This document shows positions 48,787 through 57,121 of a stretch of DNA of 64,000 bases, one piece after another. The stretch comes from Paraburkholderia phosphatilytica (GTDB lineage Bacteria > Pseudomonadota > Gammaproteobacteria > Burkholderiales > Burkholderiaceae). The notes beneath the pieces are model-generated. The model was not told the DNA's origin. It worked only from the letters and a program-made list of their open reading frames with translations, and ran no database searches. The first letter of the stretch is position 1. The number at the start of each line of letters is the position of its first letter. The position numbers and the translations under genes were made by a program. Location: positions 1-64,000 of the forward strand of contig NZ_QQOA01000027.1 of NCBI RefSeq assembly GCF_003443895.1. Direction: 5' to 3'.

Positions 48787-48824
48787 TTGCCGAAAAGCAC
48801 GGCATTCCGCGCTAAAATGCCGTG
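48787..48824 (+). promoter_or_regulatory. Promoter region with dyad before the ZapB-like/zapA operon
   Basis: A TAAAAT box (48813-48818) sits inside an inverted repeat, CACGGCAT (48798-48805) / ATGCCGTG (48817-48824). TTGCCG lies at 48787, but the 20-base spacing is long. The dyad overlapping the -10 suggests a repressor site or a hairpin at the 5' end of the transcript. Confidence 0.4.
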
Positions 48825-48843
48825 TCTTAAGAGGACGCAGCAC

Positions 48844-49206
48844 ATGCTCAACGAACTCGAAACACTTTCAAAGAATATCGGCCGGCTGATCGAGATCAAT
48901 CAGCAGCATCAACACGCGCGTCGATCGCTCGAAGAGCAGTTCGCACAACTGCGTGCCGAGTTCGACGCTACCCGCGCGGAACTCGAACAGCTGCGCGAAG
49001 AGCGCAATGCGCTGCAGGCGGAACGCGACGCCCTCTCCGCGAAGATCGACGACGCCCAGGTGCGTTTGAACGCGATCCTCGAAAAGCTGCCGCGCGGTCG
49101 CGCCCAGGGCGACGCGGACAATCAGCTCGACCTGCTCGAACCGAACGAACACGAAGAACGCCACGGCGCCGGCAGCGATGTGACCCGTCACGGAGAAAAT
49201 GCATGA
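48844..49206 (+). CDS. ZapB-like coiled-coil protein (DUF904 type)
   Basis: A 120-aa protein, nearly all coiled coil from residue 5 to 80 with Leu/Glu/Arg heptads (LEQLREERNALQAERDAL), and a polar C-terminal tail. The end overlaps the zapA start by 4 bp (ATGA). Genes of this type upstream of zapA in Betaproteobacteria are viewed as ZapB-like Z-ring partners. The assignment rests on context and coiled-coil nature, and not on a catalytic motif. Confidence 0.75.
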   Translation: MLNELETLSKNIGRLIEINQQHQHARRSLEEQFAQLRAEFDATRAELEQLREERNALQAERDALSAKIDDAQVRLNAILEKLPRGRAQGDADNQLDLLEPNEHEERHGAGSDVTRHGENA

Positions 49207-49517
49207 CCACGAAGCAGATCGAAGCCTCGATTCTCGGCCAGACCTATCGCCTCGCGTGCTCTGCGGAAACCGAAGCGGCGCTGCTCGAAGCGGTGGCCCG
49301 CGTGGATGCCGAAATGACCCGCGTGCGTGCGAACAGCACCGTGCGCGGCACCGACCGCATCGCGGTGATGGCGGCGTTGTCGATCGCGTCGGAACTGCTC
49401 AAGCTGCAGTCGAGCGTGCGTCATGGCGAAGCGTTTCCGGCCGAAGAAATCCAGCGTACAATGCATCAAATGAACGAGCAGCTGGGCGCGGTGATCCAGC
49501 AGTACAGCGTCCAGTAA
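49203..49517 (+). CDS. zapA: Cell division protein ZapA
   Basis: A 104-aa protein that binds FtsZ and cross-links its filaments at midcell. It has the typical N-terminal beta part MTTKQIEASILGQTYRLAC, the RVDAEMTRVR helix, DRIAVMAALSIASELLKL and a C-terminal coiled coil. It is coupled to the preceding coiled-coil gene and followed by 6S RNA, the arrangement also seen in enterics. Confidence 0.93.
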   Translation: MTTKQIEASILGQTYRLACSAETEAALLEAVARVDAEMTRVRANSTVRGTDRIAVMAALSIASELLKLQSSVRHGEAFPAEEIQRTMHQMNEQLGAVIQQYSVQ

Positions 49518-49590
49518 GGTTCGCGGTTACGTCGTTATTCAAGCCTTATTTTTTTATGTAGACGCAACGCCAGGTGTGGTACCGTGAGCG

Positions 49591-49619
49591 TTCATCTGCA
49601 GCAGCAACAAAAGTTTAGT
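49591..49619 (+). promoter_or_regulatory. Possible 6S RNA promoter
   Basis: TTCATC (49591-49596) and TTTAGT (49614-49619) are separated by 17 bases. The predicted start falls near 49625, which agrees with the 5' end expected from the closing stem of the RNA. Confidence 0.4.
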
Positions 49620-49621
49620 CA

Positions 49622-49803
49622 GCTTCCCTGCCTGGTTCGCCAAGGTCATATATTCCTTGAACCAATGCCATGTGCACGGTTGCGGAAATTTGTAGCACGG
49701 GTGTGCGCGTCACTCTGTCTGATGTACCCGAAGTGCTGCTAACTGCGACCAATTCTGAACCTCCGGTTCAGGATGCCGGCCTAGCGGCTGAGGCGGGGAC
49801 CTA
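49622..49803 (+). ncRNA. ssrS: 6S RNA
   Basis: About 182 nt between zapA and an EVE-domain gene, the conserved place for 6S RNA, which mimics an open promoter and sequesters the housekeeping RNA polymerase holoenzyme. The ends pair: TCCCTGCC (49625-49632) with GGCGGGGA (49792-49799). The 3' arm has TTCTGAACCTCCGGTTCAG followed by GATGCCGGCC, and the 5' arm has CCTTGAACC, as in betaproteobacterial members. The AT-rich ATATATTCC region and the large internal loop between arms fit. End points are estimated from the closing stem. Confidence 0.85.
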
Positions 49804-49807
49804 TACC

Positions 49808-49839
49808 AACGGCATCGGACCTGTGTCCGGTGCCGTTTT
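49808..49839 (+). terminator. Terminator of 6S RNA
   Basis: Stem AACGGCATCGGAC / GTCCGGTGCCGTT (13 bp with one G-T pair), loop CTGT, then TTC. It begins 5 bp after the RNA end and ends 27 bp before the EVE gene. Confidence 0.75.
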
Positions 49840-49866
49840 CATTAGTAGCCTACGACGATACGAATC

Positions 49867-50325
49867 ATGCGCTACTGGCTGATGAAATCCGAACCCGACG
49901 AAGCCAGCATCGACGACCTGGCCGGTGCGCCGAAGCGTACCTTGCCGTGGACGGGCGTGCGCAACTATCAGGCGCGCAATTTCATGCGCGATTCAATGAG
50001 CATCGGCGACGGCGTGCTGTTCTATCACTCCAGCTGTCCGGAGCCCGGCATCGCGGGCTTCGCCGAGGTATCGTCCACCGCGTATCCCGACCCGACGCAG
50101 TTCGATCCGAAGAGCCCCTACTACGATCCCAAATCGACGCAGGAAACGCCGCGCTGGCTGCTGGTCGATGTCGTGTTCAGGAAGAAGATCCCGCTGATCT
50201 CGCTCGCGGCATTGCGCGAGCACACGGAACTCACGGACATGCGGGTGCTCGCGCGCGGCAACCGCCTGTCGATCACGCCGGTGACCGACGCCGAGTGGAG
50301 CTTCATCACGAAGCAGCTGGCCTGA
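49867..50325 (+). CDS. EVE domain-containing protein
   Basis: A 152-aa single EVE (PUA-like) domain, related to human THYN1. It has MRYWLMKSEPDEASIDDL at the start, WTGVRNYQARNFMRD, VLFYHSSCPEPGIAGFAEV, and the terminal VTDAEWSFITKQL. EVE domains bind modified bases in DNA or RNA; some serve with restriction systems, but this stand-alone core version next to 6S RNA is common in Proteobacteria and of unsettled role. Confidence 0.88.
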   Translation: MRYWLMKSEPDEASIDDLAGAPKRTLPWTGVRNYQARNFMRDSMSIGDGVLFYHSSCPEPGIAGFAEVSSTAYPDPTQFDPKSPYYDPKSTQETPRWLLVDVVFRKKIPLISLAALREHTELTDMRVLARGNRLSITPVTDAEWSFITKQLA

Positions 50326-50490
50326 GCTTCGTCCCCTTCCCTACGGGAACCACAGCGCGCTTTAACGCGCCTAATGGTCCGCAAACGTCGACGGCCCTGG
50401 CTTATGCATGCCGAGGCCCGGACGGTCGCGCGCCGCATCGCGATGCGTCATCTCGCCGCGATGCGACCTGTTCCACGCAAGGAGTCCTCC

Positions 50491-51234
50491 ATGAACAACC
50501 AGAAATCCGCCTACGCCGCTGCCCTCGCCCTCGCGATCACGTCCGCCGTGCCCCTCGCGCTGATGCTGGCGCCAGTGGCTGCGACCGCGCAGAGCGTCGT
50601 CGTGCAGAACCCGCCCGCGGGCGTGCTGTCGCTGTCGGCACAGGCCAGCGCCGAGGTGCCGCAGGATGTCGTCGACATCACGATGTTCTACGAGCAGGAG
50701 GCGAGCGACCCGTCGTCGCTGACCGCGACGCTGAACCAGCGCGCCGATGCCGCGCTGCAAAAGGCTAAGGGCGTCGCGGGCGTGACCGCGCGCACCGGTG
50801 CGTTCTCGATCTATCCGTCGACGGATCGCGACGGCCGGATTTCCGCGTGGCGCGGGCGCACCGAAGTGCAGCTGGAGTCGCACGACTTCGCTGCTGCGTC
50901 GAAACTCGCGGGCGACCTGTCGTCGGTGATGCAGGTGGGCAACGTGTCGTTCTCGCTGTCGCCGGAAGCGCAGCGCGCCGCCGAGCAGAAGCTGACGAAC
51001 CAGGCGATCGCGTCGTTCCGCCAGCAGGCGAGCGCGTCCGCGCAGGCGTTCGGCTACAGCAGCTATTCGATCCGCGAGGTCAACGTCGGACATAACGGCA
51101 TCGCGCCGCGCCCGGTGATGATGATGGCCGCGCGCGCGATGAACGCCGACGCGAAGGCCGCGCCGCCGATGCCGCTGGAAGGCGGCACCTCGACGGTGAC
51201 GGTCAACGTGTCGGGTTCCGTGCAGATGAAGTGA
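50491..51234 (+). CDS. SIMPL-domain (DUF541) periplasmic protein
   Basis: A 247-aa exported protein: signal peptide (ALALAITSAVPLALMLAPVAATAQ) followed by the SIMPL domain. The N-terminal strand LSLSAQASAEVPQDVVDITM is typical. The middle has VARTGAFSIYPSTDRDGRISAWRGRTEVQLES-like alternating strands, and the end is TVTVNVSGSVQMK. Family members (BP26, YggE) form periplasmic rings and affect oxidative stress tolerance. ATG 50491 follows AAGGAG. A terminator at 51296 follows. Confidence 0.85.
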   Translation: MNNQKSAYAAALALAITSAVPLALMLAPVAATAQSVVVQNPPAGVLSLSAQASAEVPQDVVDITMFYEQEASDPSSLTATLNQRADAALQKAKGVAGVTARTGAFSIYPSTDRDGRISAWRGRTEVQLESHDFAAASKLAGDLSSVMQVGNVSFSLSPEAQRAAEQKLTNQAIASFRQQASASAQAFGYSSYSIREVNVGHNGIAPRPVMMMAARAMNADAKAAPPMPLEGGTSTVTVNVSGSVQMK

Positions 51235-51295
51235 CGCGTGCCGAGCCGCCGTCGGGACGCTTCGACAGGATGACCTCGGCGGACAATTGAGATTG

Positions 51296-51323
51296 AAAAA
51301 GCCACGGCGTGCCGTGGCTTTTT
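51296..51323. terminator. Bidirectional intrinsic terminator
   Basis: AAAAAGCCACGGC-GT-GCCGTGGCTTTTT, a 13-bp arm with T-runs on both strands. It serves the SIMPL gene and the convergent lgt. Confidence 0.92.
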
Positions 51324-51386
51324 CGTTGCATCGCGCGACGCGTGGTGCGCCCGGCTGCGTGCTCAGTTACGCGCCCAGTTCACCAC

Positions 51387-52292
51387 TCAACTGGCGTTGG
51401 CCGTCCGAGCCGTTTCGCGGTTATGGCGCCGGTACGCCCACACCAGCATGCCGATACCGACGATGATCATCGGCAGCGACAGCCACTGCCCCATCGAAAG
51501 GCCGAGCGCCAGCAGCCCGAGGAAATCGTCCGGTTCGCGCGCGAATTCCACCGTGAAGCGCGCGAGGCCATAGCCGATCAGGAACACGGCCGACACCGCG
51601 CCGAGCGGCCGCGGCCTGCGCGAGAAGAAGATCAGCACGAAGAACAGCGTCACGCCTTCCAGCGCGATCTCGTACAGCTCCGACGGATGCCGCGGCAGCA
51701 TGTGGTACTGCGTGAAGATGTCGTACAGATGCCACTTCGCCGCGAGCTGCGGATGGGTGGCGAGCCATGCGGCATCGTCGGGCGCGGCGCCCGGGAACAT
51801 CATCGCCCACGGCGCGTTCGGGTCAGTCACGCGCCCCCACAGCTCGCCGTTGATGAAGTTGCCGAGCCGGCCGGCTGCCAGGCCCGTGGGCACCATCGGC
51901 GCGACGAAGTCGGTCACCTGCAGCCAGCTGCGCTTGCGCTGCCACGCGAACAGCACCATCGCGAACGTCACGCCGAGAAAGCCGCCATGGAACGACATGC
52001 CGCCTTCCCACACCTTGAAGACGTCGAGCGGATGCGCGAAGTAGAAGCTCGCCTTGTAGAACAGCACATAGCCGAGCCGGCCGCCGAGAATCGTGCCGAG
52101 CACGCCGTAGAACAGCATGTCGTCGATGTCGCGCGCATTCCAGCCCTGCGCGGCGACGTGCGGCAGACGCAGCCGCAGCCGGCCGACGACGATCGCGAGC
52201 ACGAACGCGACGAGGTACATCAGGCCGTACCAGCGCACGGCGAGCGGCCCGAGATGGATGGCGACAGGATCGATGTTCGGGTGGATATGCAT
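51387..52292 (-). CDS. lgt: Prolipoprotein diacylglyceryl transferase
   Basis: Inner-membrane enzyme of 301 aa with seven membrane segments that transfers diacylglycerol from phosphatidylglycerol to the lipobox Cys of prolipoproteins, the first step of lipoprotein maturation. It has the signature [14 protein letters not shown], the early [11 protein letters not shown] helix, [10 protein letters not shown] and the essential-His region [11 protein letters not shown]. The substrates in this window include the OmpA lipoprotein and the SodC-like lipoprotein. Confidence 0.96.
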   Translation of the reverse strand: MHIHPNIDPVAIHLGPLAVRWYGLMYLVAFVLAIVVGRLRLRLPHVAAQGWNARDIDDMLFYGVLGTILGGRLGYVLFYKASFYFAHPLDVFKVWEGGMSFHGGFLGVTFAMVLFAWQRKRSWLQVTDFVAPMVPTGLAAGRLGNFINGELWGRVTDPNAPWAMMFPGAAPDDAAWLATHPQLAAKWHLYDIFTQYHMLPRHPSELYEIALEGVTLFFVLIFFSRRPRPLGAVSAVFLIGYGLARFTVEFAREPDDFLGLLALGLSMGQWLSLPMIIVGIGMLVWAYRRHNRETARTANAS

Positions 52293-52390
52293 GTGTTGTT
52301 ATGGGCGGTTCAGGTTCGACAGCAGGCGTTCAGGATTCGACGGCGCGGCAGCCTGTACGACAGCAAACGCATAAGGATACCGAATGCACG

Positions 52391-53464
52391 TTACGGCGCC
52401 CGTAAAGTGTCGGCGGCCGGGTTGGACCCATGAGGACCGCTGACGCGCGACAGGGTCTTCGGAGTGCTCATGCGCGGGCTGGCGGCGGCCGCGTGCGCCT
52501 GCACGATCTCGATGAACCCCGCGAGCACCGGGCTCACTTCGGCGGTGCGCCACACGAGCCCGGTTTCGATCGACGGCACCGCTTCGCGTAGCGGCCGATA
52601 CACCACGCCGGTACGCCGCAGGTTGCGCAGCGACTGCGGGACGAGCGCCACGCCCATGCCGGCCGACACGAGGCTCACGATCGTCTGCATCTGGATCGCT
52701 TCCTGGCCGATGTGCGGCGAGAGGCCCGCCACGCCATAGCAGTCCATGATGATGTCATAAAAGCCCGGCGCGAGCCGCCGCGGGAACACGACGAGCGGCG
52801 CATCGGCGACGTCCGCGAGGCCGATCGGCGTGTCGCTCCATTCGGCGGCCGTCGGCGCGTGTGAGCCGGTCGCGTCACTTGCACCGTCCGCGGTTTCAGA
52901 AGCTTCCAGCCGCGCCGCCCGCTCCGTCGACATCGCGATCACGAGCGGCTCCCGCGCGATCGGCAGCCACGACAGTTGCGCCGCATGCCGCGGCGGCAGC
53001 GGCGCGATCACGAGACCGGCGTCGATGCGGCCTGCGACGAGCTCGTCGAGCTGCACATCGCTGGTCGCCTCGGTCAGCTCGAGCCGCACGCGCGGGTGGC
53101 GCGCGCCGAAATCGCGCAGCAGCAGCGGCAGCAGCCCGTAGTCCGCGGTGGACACGAACGCGAGCGACAGCACGCCCGTCTCGCCGCGCGCAAGGCTCTG
53201 CGCAAGCGGCCGAAGGCCCTCGGCCGCGGCCAGCAGGCGCCGCACCTCGGGCAGCAGGTCGAGGCCGACGTTGGTCAGCTCCACCGAACGCTTCGTGCGC
53301 GCGAACAGCTCGACGCCGAGCGTCTCTTCGAGCGCGCGGATCGCCTGCGACAGCGGCGGCTGAGTCATCGACAGGCGCGCCGCCGCGCGACCGAAGTGCT
53401 TCTCTTCGGCGACGGTGACGAAGTAGCGCAACTGGCGCAGATCGGGGATGGTCGGCAGCATCAT
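52391..53464 (-). CDS. LysR-family transcriptional regulator
   Basis: A 357-aa LysR regulator. The winged HTH is residues 7-66 (LRQLRYFVTVAEEKHFGRAAARLSMTQPPLSQAIRALE), very like the BenM/CatM/CbnR class. The effector domain (about 95-310) contains a 30-residue Ala/Thr-rich insertion (residues 190-225) and a low-complexity C-terminal tail. It is divergent from ilvD across 177 bp, so ilvD is a candidate target along with self-regulation. A minus-strand TAAAAT lies six bases before the ATG, giving a potentially leaderless mRNA. Alternative start ATG 53461 is directly downstream. Confidence 0.9.
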   Translation of the reverse strand: MMLPTIPDLRQLRYFVTVAEEKHFGRAAARLSMTQPPLSQAIRALEETLGVELFARTKRSVELTNVGLDLLPEVRRLLAAAEGLRPLAQSLARGETGVLSLAFVSTADYGLLPLLLRDFGARHPRVRLELTEATSDVQLDELVAGRIDAGLVIAPLPPRHAAQLSWLPIAREPLVIAMSTERAARLEASETADGASDATGSHAPTAAEWSDTPIGLADVADAPLVVFPRRLAPGFYDIIMDCYGVAGLSPHIGQEAIQMQTIVSLVSAGMGVALVPQSLRNLRRTGVVYRPLREAVPSIETGLVWRTAEVSPVLAGFIEIVQAHAAAASPRMSTPKTLSRVSGPHGSNPAADTLRAP

Positions 53465-53516
53465 TGATACATTTTACGACCTAAACGGCGCTGAATAATA
53501 TATTGGACATTCGCAT
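53465..53516. promoter_or_regulatory. AT-rich control region between the LysR gene and ilvD
   Basis: This stretch is far richer in A/T than its surroundings. It contains ATACATTTTAC next to the LysR start, a minus-strand TAAAAT (53476-53471), and the palindrome AATATATT within TGAATAATATATTGGACATTC, whose outer GAAT/ATTC also mirror each other. It probably holds both divergent promoters and the LysR binding site. Confidence 0.45.
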
Positions 53517-53583
53517 CGCGACGTTGCATTCTTGGCCCGGCAGACACGGACATGGCGCCGACAGCCTCGTCCGCAAGGCCTTG

Positions 53584-53613
53584 CCGCCCACCGTGCCGCC
53601 CACCGTGCCGCCC
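53584..53613 (+). repeat. 12-bp tandem repeat in the ilvD leader
   Basis: CCGCCCACCGTG occurs twice (53584-53595, 53596-53607) plus a partial third copy, 28 bp before the ilvD start. Confidence 0.75.
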
Positions 53614-53641
53614 CACAATACAGACAGACTGGAGCACTCCC

Positions 53642-55315
53642 ATGTCGTACAACCGTCGTTCGAAAAACATCACGCAAGGCGTCGCGCGTTCGCCGAACCG
53701 TTCGATGTTCTATGCGCTCGGCTACGAGAAGCAGGACTTCGACAAGCCGATGATCGGCATCGCCAACGGCCACTCCACGATCACGCCGTGCAACTCGGGC
53801 CTGCAGCGCCTCTCCGACGCGGCCGTCGCCGCCGTCAAGGGCGCCGACGCGAACCCGCAGATCTTCGGCACGCCGACCATTTCCGACGGCATGTCGATGG
53901 GCACCGAAGGCATGAAGTACTCGCTCGTGTCGCGCGAAGTGATCGCCGACTGTATCGAGACCTGCGTGCAGGGCCAGTGGATGGACGGCGTCGTGGTGGT
54001 CGGCGGCTGCGACAAGAACATGCCGGGCGGCATGATCGCGCTCGCGCGCCTGAACGTGCCGGGCATCTACGTGTACGGCGGCACCATCAAGCCGGGCAAC
54101 TGGAAGGGTAAGGCGCTGACCATCGTGTCGTCGTTCGAGGCGGTCGGCGAATTCACGGCCGGACGCATGTCCGAAGAAGATTTCGAAGGGGTCGAAAAGA
54201 ACGCGTGCCCGACCTCGGGCTCGTGCGGTGGCATGTACACCGCGAACACGATGAGCTCGTCGTTCGAGGCGCTCGGCATGTCGCTGATGTACTCGTCGAC
54301 GATGGCGAACCCGGACGACGAAAAGGTCGATTCGGCCGCCGAATCGGCGCGCGTGCTGGTCGAAGCGGTGAAGAAGGACCTGAAGCCGCGCGACATCATC
54401 ACGAAGAAGTCGATCGAGAACGCGGTGGCGCTGATCATGGCGACGGGCGGCTCGACCAACGCGGTGCTGCACTATCTTGCCATCGCGCACGCGGCGGAAA
54501 TCGAGTGGACCATCGAAGACTTCGAGCGCATGCGCAAGAAAGTGCCGGTGATCTGCGACCTGAAGCCGTCGGGCAAGTACGTCGCGACGGATCTGCACGC
54601 GGCCGGCGGCGTGCCGCAGGTGCTGAAGCTCCTGCTGGACGCGGGTCTTTTGCACGGCGACTGCATGACGATCACCGGCAAGACCATCGCCGAAGAACTG
54701 AAGGACGTGCCGGGCAAGCCGCGCGCGGACCAGGACGTGATCCACACGATCGACAACGCGCTCTACAGCGAAGGCCACCTCGCGATCCTGAAGGGCAACC
54801 TCGCGGTGGACGGCGCGGTCGCGAAGATCACCGGCCTGAAGAACCCGGTCATCACCGGCCCGGCCCGCGTGTTCGACGACGAGCAGAGTGCGATGGAAGC
54901 AATCCTCGCGGACAAGATCAAGGCCGGCGACGTCGTCGTGCTGCGCTACCTCGGCCCGAAGGGCGGCCCCGGCATGCCGGAAATGCTCGCGCCGACCTCG
55001 GCGATCATCGGCAAGGGACTCGGCGAATCGGTCGGCCTGATCACCGACGGCCGCTTCTCGGGCGGCACGTGGGGCATGGTGGTCGGCCACGTCGCGCCGG
55101 AAGCGTTCGAGGGCGGCACGATCGCGCTCGTGCAGGAGGGCGACTCGATCACGATCGACGCGCACCAGTTGCTGCTGCAACTGAACGTCGACGACGCGGA
55201 ACTGAAGCGCCGCCGCGACGCGTGGCAGCAACCGAAGCCGCGCTACACGCGTGGCGTGCTGGCGAAGTTCGCCGCACTCGCGCAGCCGGCCAACAAGGGC
55301 GCGGTGACCGGCTGA
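53642..55315 (+). CDS. ilvD: Dihydroxy-acid dehydratase
   Basis: Fe-S dehydratase of 557 aa making 2-keto acids for valine, isoleucine and, indirectly, pantothenate synthesis. The cluster Cys residues lie in [20 protein letters not shown] and [14 protein letters not shown]. Also present are [25 protein letters not shown] and the C-terminal strand of the swivelling domain. ATG 53642 follows GGAG and gives the family N-terminus [13 protein letters not shown]. It is divergent from a LysR regulator and ends before a strong terminator. Confidence 0.96.
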   Translation: MSYNRRSKNITQGVARSPNRSMFYALGYEKQDFDKPMIGIANGHSTITPCNSGLQRLSDAAVAAVKGADANPQIFGTPTISDGMSMGTEGMKYSLVSREVIADCIETCVQGQWMDGVVVVGGCDKNMPGGMIALARLNVPGIYVYGGTIKPGNWKGKALTIVSSFEAVGEFTAGRMSEEDFEGVEKNACPTSGSCGGMYTANTMSSSFEALGMSLMYSSTMANPDDEKVDSAAESARVLVEAVKKDLKPRDIITKKSIENAVALIMATGGSTNAVLHYLAIAHAAEIEWTIEDFERMRKKVPVICDLKPSGKYVATDLHAAGGVPQVLKLLLDAGLLHGDCMTITGKTIAEELKDVPGKPRADQDVIHTIDNALYSEGHLAILKGNLAVDGAVAKITGLKNPVITGPARVFDDEQSAMEAILADKIKAGDVVVLRYLGPKGGPGMPEMLAPTSAIIGKGLGESVGLITDGRFSGGTWGMVVGHVAPEAFEGGTIALVQEGDSITIDAHQLLLQLNVDDAELKRRRDAWQQPKPRYTRGVLAKFAALAQPANKGAVTG

Positions 55316-55384
55316 AGTCCGGGCACGATACGTGTGGGCGGCGCGACAGTTTCGTAGTCGACCGCACGCAGACGCGATGAAGAC

Positions 55385-55416
55385 AAAGGGGCACGCGGAA
55401 ATTCGCGTGCCCCTTT
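55385..55416 (+). terminator. Intrinsic terminator after ilvD
   Basis: Perfect 13-bp stem AAAGGGGCACGCG / CGCGTGCCCCTTT with a 6-base loop, 69 bp after the ilvD stop. Confidence 0.85.
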
Positions 55417-55421
55417 GCTTC

Positions 55422-55427
55422 TATAAT
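55422..55427 (+). promoter_or_regulatory. -10 box for the cytochrome c gene
   Basis: A perfect TATAAT 45 bp before the cytochrome ATG, just beyond the ilvD terminator. No clear -35, since the terminator stem occupies that position. Confidence 0.45.
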
Positions 55428-55472
55428 GCGTCGAGCACCTACAGCCGGGTGTCGCAACCGGCGGAGACCAGA

Positions 55473-55808
55473 ATGAAAACAAGGATGTACGGAGCATGGG
55501 CGCTCGCCTGCGCTCTCGCGCTAACGGCCGCCCCCAGCTTCGCGCAGACCACGCCCACAGGGCTCGCGCTGGCGCGCCAGGAAAACTGCACGAGCTGCCA
55601 TGCGGTCAACCGTCCGCTGATGGGGCCGTCGCTGCAGGATGTGGCGGCGCGCTACGCATCGATGCCCGACGCGGCGAAATACCTCGCGCACAAGATCACG
55701 GAAGGCAGCTCGGGCGTCTGGGGCGTCGTGCCGATGCCCGCGAATACGCAGCTCACGCCCGACGAAGCGAACACGCTCGCGAAGTGGATCCTGACGCTCA
55801 ACAGGTAG
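55473..55808 (+). CDS. Small periplasmic c-type cytochrome (class I)
   Basis: A 111-aa monoheme cytochrome c with a signal peptide (WALACALALTAAPSFAQ). The heme site is CTSCHAV (CxxCH), and the axial Met is in VVPMPANTQLT, followed by the terminal helix ANTLAKWILTL. It resembles cytochrome c551/c8 electron carriers. It stands alone with its own -10 box; the redox partner is not evident. Confidence 0.9.
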   Translation: MKTRMYGAWALACALALTAAPSFAQTTPTGLALARQENCTSCHAVNRPLMGPSLQDVAARYASMPDAAKYLAHKITEGSSGVWGVVPMPANTQLTPDEANTLAKWILTLNR

Positions 55809-55853
55809 CGTCTCGCCGGCCGTGACGGCTTGTGTTTGACAGGCGGCGCGGTA

Positions 55854-56525
55854 TTACGCGCCCTTCTCGCGCTGCGACAGTTCATCGCTGACGGCTTCGC
55901 GTACCCAGTCGGTCACCCGCGTTTCGAGTTCGAGCGCGACCTCGCGCGTGATCTGGCTCACGAGCCACGCGGTGTGGTCGTGCAGCGCTTCGCGGCAGCG
56001 CGCCTCGATCACCTCGCGTCCCTCGCCCGCCAGAAAGCCCTCGAAGCGGCCGCGCAGACGTTCGGCGATCAGGTCGGCGTCGAGCGCGTGGCTGGGGATG
56101 GAGGTGTCGCCGGAGGCCTCGGGTACTTCGGATGCCTCGGACGCTTCGGGAGCCGGCTGCACGCCAGGATGCGGCGGCTGGGCCTCGCTGATGATGTCGC
56201 CCAGCACCGGCGGCTCGTCGTGTTCGACCACCGGCGTGCCGGCTACGTGTTCGTGTTCGGGTTCGTGCTCGATCCGGTCGCTCAGGGTCGGCAGATCGAA
56301 GTCGTCATCGTCGCCGGCATCGCCCGGCACGGATGGCCCGGCATCGGCGGCCGATGCGGGTTCTTGCCCGGCCGCGTGCCCAGTCTCATGTACGGATGAC
56401 GGCTGCTTGTGTGCTTCGTCGTCGTGCCCTTGCGCCTGACGCGCATGGGAAGGATTGCCGGGTGTGACGATCTCGGAGAGAAGCGGAAACGGCGTATCGG
56501 AAGAATCGGTCACGTGGAACTCCAT
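55854..56525 (-). CDS. Acidic hypothetical protein (possibly DUF2486 family)
   Basis: A 223-aa protein starting MEFHVTDSSDTPFPLLSEIVTPG. The first two thirds are low complexity, rich in His, Glu, Asp, Ala and Pro (such as EHEPEHEHVAG and ASEASEVPEASG). The last 75 residues form an amphipathic helical region (LDADLIAERLRGRFEGFLAGEG, ending DELSQREKGA). No catalytic motif is seen. It lies 70 bp downstream of holC on the same strand, and resembles the Burkholderia-type proteins labelled DUF2486, though I am not certain of that name. Confidence 0.65.
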   Translation of the reverse strand: MEFHVTDSSDTPFPLLSEIVTPGNPSHARQAQGHDDEAHKQPSSVHETGHAAGQEPASAADAGPSVPGDAGDDDDFDLPTLSDRIEHEPEHEHVAGTPVVEHDEPPVLGDIISEAQPPHPGVQPAPEASEASEVPEASGDTSIPSHALDADLIAERLRGRFEGFLAGEGREVIEARCREALHDHTAWLVSQITREVALELETRVTDWVREAVSDELSQREKGA

Positions 56526-56595
56526 TGACAGTCTGACTCGCCCGCCCGGCGCAGGTGGATGCGCGGCCGGCTTGATGCGGCCGCCGCGCGCAACC

Positions 56596-57012
56596 TTAAC
56601 TGCCCTGCTTGTAGTTGTTGAGAGCATAACCGCGATCACGATAGAAGCGATAGCGGTCGCGGCCGGCGGCGAGTTCTTCGGGTGCGTTGCCAACCACTTC
56701 GAGCAGCCGCTCGAAGCGCGCGAACTGCGCGGGCACCGTCGCGCCCAGGTTGAGCAGCACCTGATGATGCGGCGCCGCATCGACGTCCGTGGTCAGCACG
56801 ATGGGCGTGTCCGCCGCGAGCTTGCTGTCCGCCATGCAGTGCGGCACGAAGTCGAGCGGGGAAAAGGTCCAGAGCTGCTCGTCGAACGCGCGAAGCCGTG
56901 GCGGCTCCGCGAGCACGACAAGCGGCTGGCCCGCCTGGTACGCCTTGCGCACGAGACGGCACGCGTAGAGCAGCGAATCGCCGACGTTCGTATGGAAGTC
57001 GATCCGCGTCAC
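56596..57012 (-). CDS. holC: DNA polymerase III subunit chi
   Basis: A 138-aa protein of the clamp-loader complex that contacts SSB at the replication fork. It starts MTRIDFHTNVGDSLLYACRL and contains KAYQAGQPLVVLAEPP, DEQLWTFSPLDFVPHC, and the terminal RDRYRFYRDRGYAL. It follows pepA on the same strand with a 109-bp gap, the same order as in E. coli (pepA-holC). Confidence 0.92.
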   Translation of the reverse strand: MTRIDFHTNVGDSLLYACRLVRKAYQAGQPLVVLAEPPRLRAFDEQLWTFSPLDFVPHCMADSKLAADTPIVLTTDVDAAPHHQVLLNLGATVPAQFARFERLLEVVGNAPEELAAGRDRYRFYRDRGYALNNYKQGS

Positions 57013-57121
57013 GGCATGCCTCCTGCCAGACGTACAGCAAAACGAGCAGCAAAGCCCTGCGTGATGGGCTGCATGAAGGGCCGCTCAATTGGCTGCGAAC
57101 GGGCCCGCAAACCGCCAGCCG

